This document shows, piece after piece, positions 21,408-32,883 of a stretch of DNA of 64,000 nt; position 1 is the stretch's first letter; each line of letters opens with the position of its first letter. This stretch comes from Neoceratodus forsteri (lineage: Eukaryota; Chordata; Ceratodontiformes; Ceratodontidae): the NCBI GenBank assembly GCA_016271365.2, contig JADMNL010000028.1, forward strand, positions 94,643,501-94,707,500, written 5' to 3'. A program made the translations under genes and the position numbers. The notes beneath the pieces were generated by a model. That model had not been told where the DNA came from. It made no database searches and was given only the letters and a program-made list of their open reading frames with translations.

Positions 21408-22084
21408 CTTGATTCCCCTAAGTTAATAACAGTACCCTAGTTTCAATCGTACTGTCACTTTTCTTCTTTCTGCACTGCCTTTACACCCCATGTGGCAATG
21501 CTTTCTGGGTATCACCCACTCTCACAGCAGCTGCTAAACTAATTTTCCTAACGTTTACTCAGCCCCCCTTACAACTTATTCTCCACTACAGCTATTCTCT
21601 CCTCCTCTACCCCTGTACACAATTCTTCTTCCCCCTCCCCAGACTTGTACTGGTTTTCTCCTCCTCAATCTCCTTAAACCAAACAGTCATTTTTACTGCA
21701 TCTCAACCAGGGCTTGTGCTCTTTGCCTTGATTTCTCAAATTGCTCCTCTCCCACCACCCCACCTAATGCATCCTGCCATGTCTCTCCTTCTGCCAGTCC
21801 TACTCTCATCGCTTTCTCTCACCCGTCTTCTCCCTACTCCACTAAAAACTCACCAACTTTAATCCCACCTACCCACGTCAGTCTCAACCTTCCTTCCTCA
21901 TCAGCCTCTCCCAATTTAACTCCTTACCTGCCGCCCACCCAGCCATTCCCTTTCCCTCTCTCCTCACTATCCCTTTGGTGGCTGTCCCCCTCTCCCCACA
22001 CCCAGGCCTCCTTGTTTCCTGCTCACTCAACCTCGAACTCCTCTATCACCTTACCTCCCTCTCCTGAACATAACTTTCTAACCC
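21408..22084. other. pyrimidine-rich sequence, probably 5' part of the next LINE
   Basis: Strongly C/T-rich on plus with no ORF1-like domain recognised. It leads without a visible boundary into the L2-like ORF2 below. Confidence 0.4.
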
Positions 22085-24178
22085 CTACCCTAAACAGAAG
22101 TCCCTAAAACTAAAGCACTACTTACCTCTCCTCTCTCTCCTACTTATTCTTTCTAGTGACATCCACTCCAACCCTGGTCCCCTCTCTCACTCACTCAAAG
22201 ATTTCCCCCAAAGGCCTCAGAATCTGTCACTCAAATGCCAGAAGCCTTCTCCCAAAGATGAACCCCGTCCAAGTTTGGGTCACTCAATACTCCCCCGATC
22301 ATAACTGAAACCTGGCTCTCATCACGCATTCCTGACTCTCAGGTATCCATCTCAAAACTACAGATTATTCTGTCAAAATTGTGGTAAACGCAGAGGTTGC
22401 ATGGCAATCTAAGCCCGGTCCAACCTACCATGTCAAGCTTCCTTCAACGAGTCTAGTCCCTCTTCACACGAATATCTGACAGTCACCCTAAATTTCCCAT
22501 CCTCCCTTCCCCTCTCCATTGTCATACTTTACACCTCCCCCAAACTTACCCCCTCCCTCCTGCGCATTTCAGCACCAGCCATTGCTCTCCCTCTTACCAA
22601 TCTGCTGAATTATTCTTTTTCCCATAGCAAGGTTCCCTTGGTGTGGAAATCTGCAAATGTAATTCCACTACACAAGGGTGGTGATGCGCACACACCAGGT
22701 AACTTTTTGCCTCATATCCCTTCTTCCCTCACTGGCAAAATGCCAAGAAACACTAGTCCTCTCCTGTCTTACTGATTTCCTCAACTCCACTAACTATCTC
22801 TCCCCTTTCCAATCTGGATTCCAAGCAAATCACTCAGATGTCACCTCTCTCTCTGTCGTGTCACTAACTCAGTCCTTTCAGGTATGGACAATTGCCACCT
22901 AACTGCTTACATATTCATCAACCTTGCCAAGGCCTCTGACTCAGTCTCCCACCCACTCCTACTCAACAAACTCAGCTCTGCTGGCCTCTCCACCCCAATG
23001 GTAAACTGGTTTAAATCCTACCTCTCCTGCCACTCCCAGCGAGTCCGAGTAGGAGGCGACCTCTCCCTTCCCCACCACATCCATGCTGGAGTCCACCAAG
23101 GTTCAGTCCTGGGGCCTATACTCTTTTCAATATTTCTGAACAACCTCCCATCAGCCTGCACCACTTCAAACATACAAATGTACACTGATGATACCATTCT
23201 CTATGTCTTCGGTCCATCTGCTCCTGTTATTCAATCTAGACTCCAACCCAATTTTCCTCAGTCCTAAACTGGTTTCAGGTTAACTACCTCAAAGCAAATG
23301 TCAAAAACAATCTCAATGACCTCTGGCTCCCTCACAAACTGAAAAAAACTTATCCTGCCTACCCAAATTCTCAACCCTGGATGGCCCTACTTGAAGAAGT
23401 CCCTACTACAAATACCTGGGGTCTGGCTCAACTGCCATCTGGATTACTCCAAACACATCAAACACATCCACTCAAAGCCCCACCCCAGGCTAGGAGCTTT
23501 ATATTGGAACAAAGACTCCCTCCCCTTGCACACTCGCCTCACTCTCCTCACCAGAATAATTCTACCTTCCTTCAACAATGCGGACATCATCTACAGTACT
23601 GCCCTAGACACCGCTCCGGCTAGGCTTGACACCTTATACAATGCCTTCTGTTGCGTTGCATTAAACTTCCCTCCCCCCACCCATCACTGCACTTTGTATT
23701 CCTCTCTCTCCCGCTCCTCACTTCTCTTCACTATTGTCGCAAGCGCAACTTCTCTGTCTTCATCTCCAAATTCTGCTTTGGTTCTTTCCCCTTCTAAACT
23801 CTCTTCTTCCTCTCTCCTGCGACTGAGCTCTCCTATCCTTTCCGATCCAGGGATAACCACACTTTCTCCCTTCCACACCTTATGTCTGGTGCCAGCTCTG
23901 CAGCCTTCACTTTCAGGCTCCCCTCTCTTTGGAACTCTGTTCCTCAGCCCATTTGTCTCTCCTCCTCAACTGCCCTCACAAGAGCCCTCACTGAACACTT
24001 TACTGTCACTGCACTGGCACCTGCTGATGCTAGGACCCTCACCACCGCTCACACCACTGCACACTTCCAAGTGTTCACTGTTCTTCTCTCAGCTAAACTC
24101 CTTGACACATTGTTGCTCTACTCCACTCTGTATTGCACTTTAATTTATCCTACTATTGTAACCAAATTGATATTGTAA
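22085..24178 (+). pseudogene. L2-like LINE ORF2 (endonuclease-RT), degraded
   Basis: A hydrophobic run of leucines precedes SSDIHSNPGP at 22152-22181, a 2A-like motif found at the ORF2 start of many L2/CR1/Rex1-type LINEs. The endonuclease is largely destroyed. RT motifs are FLNSTNYLSPFQSGFQANHS (frame 22678-22902), then FINLAKASDSVSHPLLLNKL, GVHQGSVLGPILFSIFLNNL and YTDDTILYV (frame 22884-23267; the catalytic block is YTDD rather than YADD). Frame 23391-24143 continues GVWLNCHLDYSKHIKHI and TRIILPSFNNADIIYSTAL, and 23882-24178 gives the terminal FRLPSLWNSVPQPI. Frameshifts near 22890, 23270 and 23880 inactivate it. Confidence 0.75.
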
Positions 24179-24276
24179 CATAGAAACATAGAAACTGTAC
24201 GCAGAAAAGGACCACTAGGCCCATCCAGTCTGCCCATAGGCCCTATATAGTGTATGCGGCCACTGACCCTATGTGA

Positions 24277-26853
24277 TCAATGGCTTTTCATCACTCCCTC
24301 CCCTCTCAAGCTTCCCTTGTGCCTGTCCCAGGCATGCTTAAACCCCTCCACTGTGCTTGCCCCAACTATCTCCTGTGGCAGACTATTCCAAACATCTACT
24401 ATCCTTTCTGTGTAGAAAAACTTCCTCACATTACCTCTTAATCTACCCCCTTCCAATTTCATATTGTGCCCCCTTGTTCTAGTACTTTTTCTACATTGGA
24501 AAGGGTCCCCCACCTGTACCTTGTTTATGCCCTTGAGGTACTTGAAAGTTTCAATCATGTCTCCCCGCTGTCTCCTCTTCTCCAGTGAGTACATATTGAG
24601 GTCCTTTAGTCTCTCCTCATATGTTTTGTGGTGCAAGCCCTGCACCATCTTTGTTGCCCTTCTCTGGACAGTCTCCACCTTATCTATGTCCTTGCACAGG
24701 TGTGGCCTCCAGAACTGTACCCAGTACTCCAGGTGAGGCCTTACCAGTGCTTTATACAATGGCATCACCACCTCCCACCTGCTGCTAGTGATACCCCTAC
24801 CTATGCACCCCAGCATGCCACTGGCCCTCCCTACTGCCTTTGTGCACTGCTTTGATACCTTAAGGTCATCAGAGATGATAACCCCTAGGTCCCTTTCCTC
24901 TTTGGTGACAGTCAGGCTCCCCTAACCTGTAGCTCTCCCCAGGGGTCCCTCTACCCAGGTGCATTATTTTGCACTTCTTTGCACTGAACCTCAGTTGCCA
25001 CCTCTCCGACCATCTTTCAAGTTTCTACAGGTCCCTCTTCATTTTCTGCACCCCTTCTGGAGTATCCACTCTGTTGCAGATCTTGGTGTCATCTGCAAAC
25101 AGGCAGAGCTTTCCTTCCAGCCCCTATGCAATGTCACTAATGAAGACACTGAACAGGAGTGGTCCTAGTACTGATCCTTGTGGTACCCCACTGGTCGCCC
25201 CCTCTCTCCAGATTGTACCCCAATTACCACCACCCTCTGTCTACTGTCTGTTAACCAGTTCCAAACCCAGTTCACCACCTTGTCTCCCATGCCCAGACTA
25301 CCCATCTTGTTAATCAGCCTTCTATGTGGGATGGTGTTGAAGACTTTGCTGAAATCTAGGTAGGCGGTGTCTACCGCCCCTCCCTGGTTTATTTCCCTAG
25401 TCACCCAATCAAAAAATGCTATTAGATTCATTTGATATGACCTTTCTGCTGTGAATCCATCTTGTCTCAGATCCTGAGCACCTCTGAATTCCATATGTGC
25501 CATTATCCTTTCTTTCCGCAGTGTCTCCATGATCTTTCCCACCACTGAGGTGAGGCTGACCGGCCTGTAGTTCCCTGCCTCCTCCCTACTGCTGTTTTTG
25601 TGCAGTGGGACTACATGTGCCCTCCTCCATTCTTCTGGAATGACACCCATGTTGAGTGACTCTATGAACAGGACCGCCAGAGGCGCTGCTAATTCCTTCA
25701 CAAGCTCCTTAATATCCTCAGGTGGATGCCGCCTGGCCCCATGGCCTTATCCACCATCAGCTTTGTGAGTTCTTCCAGAACTCTCTCCACTGTGAATGGA
25801 CTGGTGTCCACTTCTGTCCCCCCCCACTGCCTCTGCAACCAAACTGTGGTCCTTGACCTGCCCCCTCCTTAGTGAATACTGAGCAGAAGTATTTGTTCAG
25901 TATTTCTGCCTTGTCCAGATCCCCCTCCTTACACTCTCCCTTCCCCCCTTTGAGCCACACAACCCCTCCCATTTTTTCTTCTTTCACTGATATACCAATA
26001 AAATGCCTGATCCCCTTTGTTTACAAACCATGCTAAATCTTCTTCTGTCTGTGCCTTCGCCCTCCTAACAGCCGTCCCTGCTTCTCTTAGACATTCAAGG
26101 TACACCTCCCTGTCCTCCTCCTTTTGGCTCCCCTTATATTTCCCGAAATTCAGCCTTTTAGCCCGGACTTTGTCTCCAACCTCTTTGAAGAACCATAGTG
26201 GTTTCCTTCTTCTTTTTCCTTTGACCACTATCCTAATGCATTGGTTTGTTATCTCCACTATGGCTCCTTTCAGTTTCTCCCATTGTTTTTCCACCCCCTC
26301 TATTACCCCACCCTTCCACAGGACTGCTTGTATACATCTACCCATTTCAGTGAAATCCACCCTCCTTAATACTCTTGCCCTTATGCGGCTCAATTGAGTC
26401 CATGTCTCCATGCTGAACCACACCATGTGGTGTTCACTGGACCCCCAGCTGTCCTTCCACTTGTAGTTCTTCGACTCTGTTCCCATTGGTCCATACCAGG
26501 TCCAGAATTTACTTGTCCCTGGTTGGCTCATGCACCAGCTGCCAGAGTCCAGCCCCCTGAAGGGATCCTAGGATGGCTGTGCTTCTGGTTGAAACAACCA
26601 CCTGGGTGGCCCAATCCATGTCCAGCATATTGAAATCCCCCAGAAGAAGGATTTCTCCTTTAGCTGCCATGTCATGTATGTTCTCCACTAGTTCCCTGTC
26701 TACTTCCTCCCTCTGTGCCGGAGGTCTGTAGATCACCCCTGTGCGTACTGCTGTTCCATTCCCTGGCTCCTGGGTGACCCACATTGCCTCAGCCTCCCCC
26801 TGTCTTCCCTGAACTTCTGTAGCCTTTATACCATCTCTGATGTACAGGGCCAC
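24277..26853 (-). pseudogene. CR1-like ORF2 endonuclease-reverse transcriptase, copy 1
   Basis: In minus order, frame 26853-26509 gives VALYIRDGIKATEVQGRQGE, VIYRPPAQ and LLLGDFNMLDMDWA, the APE-type endonuclease core (G-D-F-N). 26531-25929 is the linker with AWFVNKGDQAFYWYISERRK. 25701-25165 carries IPEEWRRAHVVPLHKNSSRE, NYRPVSLTSVVGKIMETL and YLDFSKVFNTIPHRRLINKM. The G-x-P-Q-G-S/YADD part (about 25165-24880) is damaged. 24816-24277 holds the thumb and C-terminus: IPLY-like MPLYKALVRPHLEYWVQFWR, VETVQRRATKMVQGL and VVDVWNSLPQEIV-like sequence. Four or more disruptions. Confidence 0.8.
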
Positions 26854-26954
26854 TTCCCCACCCTTTTTACCCTCCCTGTTCCTCCTGAACAGTGTATAGA
26901 CTGGTACACTGACTTCTCAATCATGATTAGCAGAGTACCATGTTTCTGTTATTG

Positions 26955-26959
26955 CTGCT
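26955..26959. repeat. target-site duplication CTGCT, left copy
   Basis: CTGCT immediately precedes the 5' LTR; the same five bases follow the 3' LTR at 34363-34367. A 5-bp duplication is usual for Ty3/Gypsy integrases. Confidence 0.85.
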
Positions 26960-28335
26960 TGTGAGACAGCACTAGTACCCTTCCATAATTCTGCTCTCTT
27001 TGTATGTATGAAGCCTACTGCAGTAGCATGTGTGTGTGTGAACGTGCTATTTTTTTTTTCCTTTCTGTTCTATCCCTCGTTCCTTATTTCAGACTGGCCA
27101 CCTGGAATGGGACGTCTCCTTTGTTGCTAAATCCTTTACTGTCTTTCTGCAGATGTGGAACTGTGGTGCTCGACCCCCCCCCCAAAAGCAACAAACCATA
27201 AATAATGCTGGTGCAGCAGTCTGCAGCCTTAAAATACTTATTTATTGAGGCACATGAATGTCTGCTGCTATTTTTTGTTTTTCCTGTTTGTTTATATTCC
27301 TGCTCATTTCTATAAAGAAAAAGGGGTATGAGACGTAGTGCACTAACAGGTTTTCTTTTTTTATTGACCACACAGACTAGGTTGGTTGTCCAATCCAAAA
27401 CGGCTTTGCTGCTAGGTCCAGTGCTTTTCATAGCAACGCTAATAAACAAACAAATGCAGCATTAAGTATTTTCTTTAATAATATAAACGAATAAATTTAA
27501 ACTAAGGATGAGTGAGCTATGTAACAACTGTTGTGTGTGCTAGTTGCTAGCCTTGTCCTGCCCTCTTTACTAGTTCAAGTTAGAAATTCAGACAACAATT
27601 ATAAACAAAAGTTCAAACATATTGAGAAATGTATAAAAGTGTCCTGCCTTTGTAACAAGTGTTTGGTCTCACTTCTGATATATGAAGTAAGCGGTTCTTA
27701 CCCAAATAATAGAAATCCAAGCTTGGTAACAGAGGTGGCTCTGTTCGAGACCTGTTCAGATCTCTGCTATGTTCTGCTAGAGCAGCTGGCCTCTCCACTC
27801 CATTTTATGCTGTGTGCAAGTGGAGGAGGGGCTAGTCCAGAGAAAACTATGTTAAAATTGTTCAGGCTTGCTTTTTTTGATTCTAGGAATATGTTAGATG
27901 TCTAAATATGTAAGTTAATGTGTGCACACTTTTGACCTAACAAAAAAAGCTATATTTAAAAAATATATATATGTTTAGGGTTTAAAGGGGCAAGTCTGAT
28001 GTTGTCACCTGATAGGTTCCTAGTATAAAAAGGAACTCATCCTGTGGAACATTCAGATTTCGTTGGAGGATCAGTAGGTGCTGGTCCAAGGCGTTAGTCT
28101 ACACCTCTTCAGACTAAGACTCTCTCTTTGAATCCAGGATGGCTCCTTGCTGGAATAGTCCTTGGAAGACTGGAGTACTGTTTTGTTTTTTGTATCTTTT
28201 GTATTTCTTTTGACGTTGCAAGTTTGCAAGTTTATTTACTTGTCTCTACTTAATAAAAGATTTGGCTTGGTAGCATTAAGCCTTGCCACCTTACTGTGGT
28301 CACAGTGTCCATCATTGCACCCATACCCTTTGACA
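26960..28335 (+). repeat. 5' LTR of Gmr1-like copy 1
   Basis: Begins TGTGAGACAGCACTAGTACC and ends CCTTTGACA (TG...CA). It contains a TATA box TATAAAA at 28024-28030 and a polyadenylation signal AATAAA at 28252-28257, giving U3-R-U5 order on plus. It is 1376 bp, about 100 bp shorter than its partner because that LTR carries an extra block. Confidence 0.9.
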
Positions 28336-28394
28336 TTCGTGTGAGAAGTGGGATGCTCTGGTGTTACTGGTGCCTTCCAGTCAGTGGATATTGA

Positions 28395-29440
28395 ATGCAG
28401 GTGGAGACAATGGAGCAGACCCTCAGTAAGCCCAGCGGAGTTCTCACATGGACTATGGCCAAGTATGAGAGATCCCTTGCCTGGTCTGGGACGATGTCCC
28501 GACCGAAACAGCCAAGAAGGAGGGACAGCTGGAGGAAGAGGGTGAGGATACCTCAGAACAGACCATTGAAGAACCACCAGAAGATATACATAGCCTGTTG
28601 TGTTGGCTGTGTGTAAAACAAATTGCTATGGACAAGCAAAGAGATGGATCGACAAAGGGCTGAGACACGGTGGAATGATACCCTGCGAGCCATCTGAGAT
28701 ATAGGGGTATGTAATCCACCACCAGCAGAAACCCCTAAAGACATTAAGTTGACTAAATTGGGTGCAACCAACGACATCGAGGCATACATGACAACATTCG
28801 AGTGAATAACTCAGGCTTGTGGGTGGCCCCGAATCCAATGAGTCATCTGCTTAGTGCCTTACATATCCGGGAAAGCCCAACTGGCATACAGCCACATGGA
28901 CAGTACCCAGGCAGAGAACTATGACACTGTTAAACAAGCCATCCTACAAAGGTACGATATCAGCCCCGAGACCTATCAACAGCGCTTTAGGACTTTCAAA
29001 TTTCATAATGTGAACACTCCCAGAGAGGCCTATACCCGGTCAAAAGACTTGTGTCAGAAATGGCTACAACCAGGGGTGAAGACCATAGAACAAATCTTGG
29101 AAATGATAATTCTGGAACAGTTTGTTCGTATCCTGCCCTCAGATGTTCAGGTATGGGTGAGGGAACACCGACCAGATGCTGCAGAAAAAGTCACCACGCT
29201 AGCTGAGGATTACCTTACGGCTCATCCTAATTGTCAACGTGGACATCCTGGTTCCAGTGCAACCCCACCCACGGTAAGGCCTTTTTCTTCTTTTATTGCT
29301 TCATCTGTGACTGAAGGGGCTACTAAAAGTGTCCCAGCTAATAGACCCTATAACCCCAACATAATCTACAGGGAATGCCAGGGGAAGGGGCACATAGCCA
29401 GATTTTGCCCTCGAAGAAAAGTTACAGTCATGCAGTTAGC
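28395..29440 (+). pseudogene. Gag with SCAN-like capsid domain, Gmr1-like copy 1
   Basis: The N-terminal part (28395-28850) is broken by stops. Frame 28854-29864 then reads SHMDSTQAENYDTVKQAILQ, YDISPETYQQRFRTFKF, REAYTRSKDLCQKWL, TIEQILEMIILEQFVRILPS and VQVWVREHRPDAAEKVTTLA. The last blocks match the vertebrate SCAN domain (E-Q-I-L-E-L-x-x-L-E-Q-F-L-x-x-L-P then V-x-E-H-x-P-E-S). SCAN domains are held to derive from this Gag lineage (established). The zinc knuckle near 29365-29415 (ECQGKGHIARFC) has lost its first cysteine; copy 2 keeps it. The protein would form the particle shell. Confidence 0.85.
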
Positions 29441-29864
29441 CCTAGCCAGTTGGGGACAATTTGTCACACCCGTCAAGATTGGAAATCGGGAGGTTACTGG
29501 GCTCAAAGACTCAGGAAGCAGACAAATCCTGGTAAGAGCAGATCTGGTTCAACAAGCTGGTGAAAGGGGGTCCCGTACAGCAGTAATTTGCATCCATGGC
29601 GACATACATCAATATCCTGTGACTAACCTTGATTTACAGGTACAAGGGAGAAGTCATAACATGACTGTCGGACTGGTTCCCCTTTTACCTGTTCCTGTCA
29701 TTATTGGGGATGATTATCCAGACTTTTCTTGCTTAATCCATCCCGAAGAAAGTGTGTGTGCCCTAACAACTTGCGCCCAGACTAAACAGGAACAACAATG
29801 GGCACAACTATTTCCATTCGATGATGAGGTGTATGGGGAGCCTGGCAAAACACCGAAGTCTTGA
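29441..29864 (+). pseudogene. retroelement aspartic protease, Gmr1-like copy 1
   Basis: Downstream of the knuckle, in the same open frame as Gag, is VTGLKDSGSRQILVRADLV, where DSG is the catalytic triad of a retropepsin-like protease. It is followed by HQYPVTNLDLQVQG and VGLVPLLPVPVIIGDDYPDF, the flap and I-G-D-D type end. The copy 2 equivalent reads LTDSGSKNTLIRRDLI. It would process the polyprotein. The frame closes at 29864 with a basic Lys-rich region beyond, and the active-site triplet is intact. Confidence 0.8.
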
Positions 29865-29915
29865 CGAGAAAGGAAGAAAGAAAAATATAAATGGACTCAG
29901 AGACTCACTAAAACT

Positions 29916-31200
29916 GTGAATGTGACAAATGATAGTGATGTATTGTCTGATATTAAAACTGATGGGTTTTGTGAAGAACAAAAGAATAATAGTTCCCCGA
30001 CACCATTTATGCAGTTGGTAGGGGTACCAGTGAAAGGAAATGAACCATCCTATGTCATGAAAGATGACTTGTTATATAAAAGATGCATACACCCCACCAC
30101 GGGCGGTAAATAGACCAATTAGTAGTGCCCACTAAGTATAGAGAGAAACTACTGCATCTGGCACATGAAATCACATTAGCGGGTCATTTGGGTAGGGACC
30201 GCATCTGCAGAGGCTACTATTAAGATTCTATTGGGCAGGTATACACGCTCAAGTAGCTGACTACTGTTGGAGTTTCCCAGATTGTCAGAAAGTGGCCCTG
30301 TGACACAAATGAGATACGGTCCCTTCCAACCATTGCCCTTATTAACGCTCCTTTAGCCGCATCGCCATGGATTTGGTAGGACCTTTCCGAAAAGCTCAAA
30401 AGGAAACAGGTTCATACTGGTAATATGTGATTACTGCACAAAATATCCTGAGGCTATCCCTCCGAACTGTGACAGCAGAGAAAGTCGCAGATGAGTTAAT
30501 CAAGCTATTCAGTCGGGTTGGAATACCCAGGAAATACTGACAGACAGAGGGCAACTTCTGTTCTAGGATGTTAGCCCAGCTGTATGGAGACATTAGGAGT
30601 GGAGGCCACATACCACACCCTATCATCCTCAGACAGATGGTCTGGTTGGCGATTCAACCAGACCCTGAAAAGAATGCTGAAGAACTATGTAGAGGATGAA
30701 GGAAAAGGTGGGATGTATACCTACCGCTCTTTTATTTGCATACAGGAGGTACCACAAGCCTCCACAGGATTCGCCTCTTTGAATTATTATATGGAAGAAA
30801 TCAAGAGGTCCCCTGGATATTGTAAGGAGGAATGGGAGGAGAGAACAAAAGAGAACCTAGTACCACCCTTGATTACCTCATAGCTGTATGTGGAAAGTTG
30901 CTGAAGTTTACCCAGATGGCACATCACCATAATTTGCACCAACAAAGTGTACAGAAAGTGTATTATGACCAAGGAGTAGGTACCAAATCATTCCAAGAGG
31001 GGATAAGGTTCTATTGTTACTTCCTTCTACTATGGATAAGTTAATGATGAAGTGGCAAGGTCCCTATACCATCTTGAGGCAAACAGATCCTGTTACCTAT
31101 GAGCTCGACTTACCTGATAGAAGGCAGAGGAAAGGTATAAATTATAAAACTTTCTAAACAAAATGGGCAGAAAGACCAAACACCAGGTATTTTATTTGCC
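29916..31200 (+). pseudogene. integrase, located upstream of RT, Gmr1-like copy 1
   Basis: Starts with the LLYKRCIHPTTGGK block (30070-30113). The HHCC zinc region follows, with HLAHEITLAGHLGRDRI near 30160-30200 and a cysteine block near 30275-30300. The catalytic core is riddled with stops between 30300 and 30600. Frame 30584-30883 shows TYHTLSSSDRWSGWRFNQTL then KRMLKNYVEDEGKG, a frameshifted form of the Y-H-P-Q-T-D-G...R-F-N-Q-T-L-K signature of Gypsy integrases. Frames after 30880 correspond to the C-terminal region. Position before RT is confirmed by the collinear copy 2. Non-functional. Confidence 0.8.
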
Positions 31201-31259
31201 CTGAGACTCACACCAGTGAAATGGAGGTAGCCTATGACAGGCTAGAAAGCAAATGAGAA

Positions 31260-32090
31260 GTGAGTGATCTAACAATTAACACCACTCTGACTGAACAACA
31301 GAGATCAGAGCTGGACCGCCTTCTTGCTAAGTATTCACAGTCCTTTATCTCTAGGCCTGGGTTAGTACATAGCATTAGGCACCATATAGAGGTCACTACC
31401 AATAGCCCTATCAGGCAGAAACCTTATCGCCTACCAGAGAAAGTGAGAGGGGAGGTAATAAAGGAAGTAAGAAAAATGCAACAGCTCGGGGTGATAGAAC
31501 CCTCTGGTAGTGAGTGGGCATTCCCAATTGTAGTGGTGGAGAAAAAGGAAGGCAGTATACACCTCCGTCTTGATTTTAGACGCCTAAATGCTATCTCCAA
31601 ATTTGATGCCTACCCCATGCCTAGGATCGATGACATTATGGACAGACTGGGCAACGCAGATACATCACCACATTCGATCTTACGAAGGGGTATTGGTAGA
31701 TCTCTTTGGATGAGGCCTCTAAAGAGAAGACAGCATTCAGCACTCCCATAGGGCTGTATCATTTGTTACCATGCCCTTCGGTACATGGTGCCCCAGCCAC
31801 ATTTCAGCGCCTAATGGATCAGACTTGACATCAACATGAATCCTATTGTGCTGCTTATTTAGATGAAGTGGTGGTGTACAGTCCTACATGGGAGGCCCAT
31901 TTACAACATCTCACTGCTGTTCTAGACTCTCTGACAAAAGTGGGTTTGACAATCAATCCATCCAAATGCAGTATACAATGCAGGAATCCAAATATCTTGG
32001 CTTCATTATAGGTAATGGACAAGTCAAACCAGAAATCGAAAAGGTTCATGCAGTGGCACAATGCCTTAGACCCTGACTAAGAAACATGTT
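31260..32090 (+). pseudogene. reverse transcriptase, Gmr1-like copy 1
   Basis: Frame 31260-31751 encodes HHIEVTTNSPIRQKPYRLPE, QLGVIEPSGSEWAFPIVVVE and LRLDFRRLNAISKFDAYPMP then RIDDIMDRLG, the standard Gypsy RT entry. Motif A (F-D-L-T-K-G-Y-W) follows with a frameshift near 31680. The catalytic block appears as YLDEVVVYS near 31855-31880, with glutamate in place of the second aspartate, which would itself disable catalysis. Frame 31888-32076 ends with YLGFIIGNGQVKPEIEKVHA. Confidence 0.85.
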
Positions 32091-32269
32091 AGGTCATTTC
32101 TGGGGTTAGCGGGTTATTACCGTAGAGTTTGTCCCAACTTTGCCACAATAGCCGCCTCTAACCAATCTTATGAAGAAACACTGTCCCACTAATAAAATGG
32201 ACCCTGTCTGTGAGAAGGCCTTCTGTGCCATAAGGTATGCTTGTGTCAGCCCTGTACTGAGAAGTCCTG

Positions 32270-32670
32270 ATTTTACTCAGCCTTTTATGGTACAGACAGA
32301 CACCTGAGATTCAGGGATAGGAGCTGTTTTGTCCCAGATGGTAAATGGAGAAGAACATCCCATCATCTATTTATGCTGAAAACTGCATGAAAGAGAAACA
32401 CATTATTCAGCCATAGAGAAGGAATGCTCTCGCCATCAAGTGGGCCATTGAAGCCTTAAATTCTATTTATGGTGAGCAGAGTTTGAAGTATTAACAAACC
32501 ACAACCCACTCTGCTGGCTCCATGTAATGAAAGATGAGACCCCAGAATAATGCGGTGGTATTTGGCCTACAGCCATATAAATTCACTGTACACCACCGAC
32601 CTGGTACTGCTAATAAGAATGCAGATTTCATGTCCAGTTATGGAGCAGATCAATGTGCACAGTCAGACCT
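32270..32670 (+). pseudogene. RNase H, Gmr1-like copy 1
   Basis: Broken frames read PFMVQTDT, then SGIGAVLSQMVNGEEHPIIY, LHERETHYSAIEKEC, FEVLTNHNPLCWLHVMKDE and FTVHHRPGTANKNADFMS. These are the Gypsy RNase H blocks (T-D-A-S, S-R-K-L-x-x-x-E-x-x-Y, E-x-E, T-D-H-x-P-L, G-x-x-N-x-A-D). At least three stops interrupt it. It is the last pol domain before the polypurine tract, so nothing lies between RNase H and the 3' LTR, consistent with integrase having moved forward. Confidence 0.8.
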
Positions 32671-32872
32671 GAAATAAGTGAAGTGAAAGGTTCGTTATAG
32701 CCTTTCATTTGTTGTTTATTTTGTTTCAAAGGGTCCCCAGGTGGAGCTTTGGGAGTGGGCGGGCTAAAGCTTCTCTCTCCTCCTTGGAGAAAGATCTGAA
32801 GATTGTGCATACGTTTCACAAGAACTAGAAACTATAAGGGATTAGTAAACTAATGGTATAGTTTCCTCTTAA

Positions 32873-32883
32873 GCAGGGAGGAG
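32873..32883 (+). other. polypurine tract
   Basis: GCAGGGAGGAG immediately before the 3' LTR start TGTGGAG; the expected plus-strand primer site. Confidence 0.7.
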
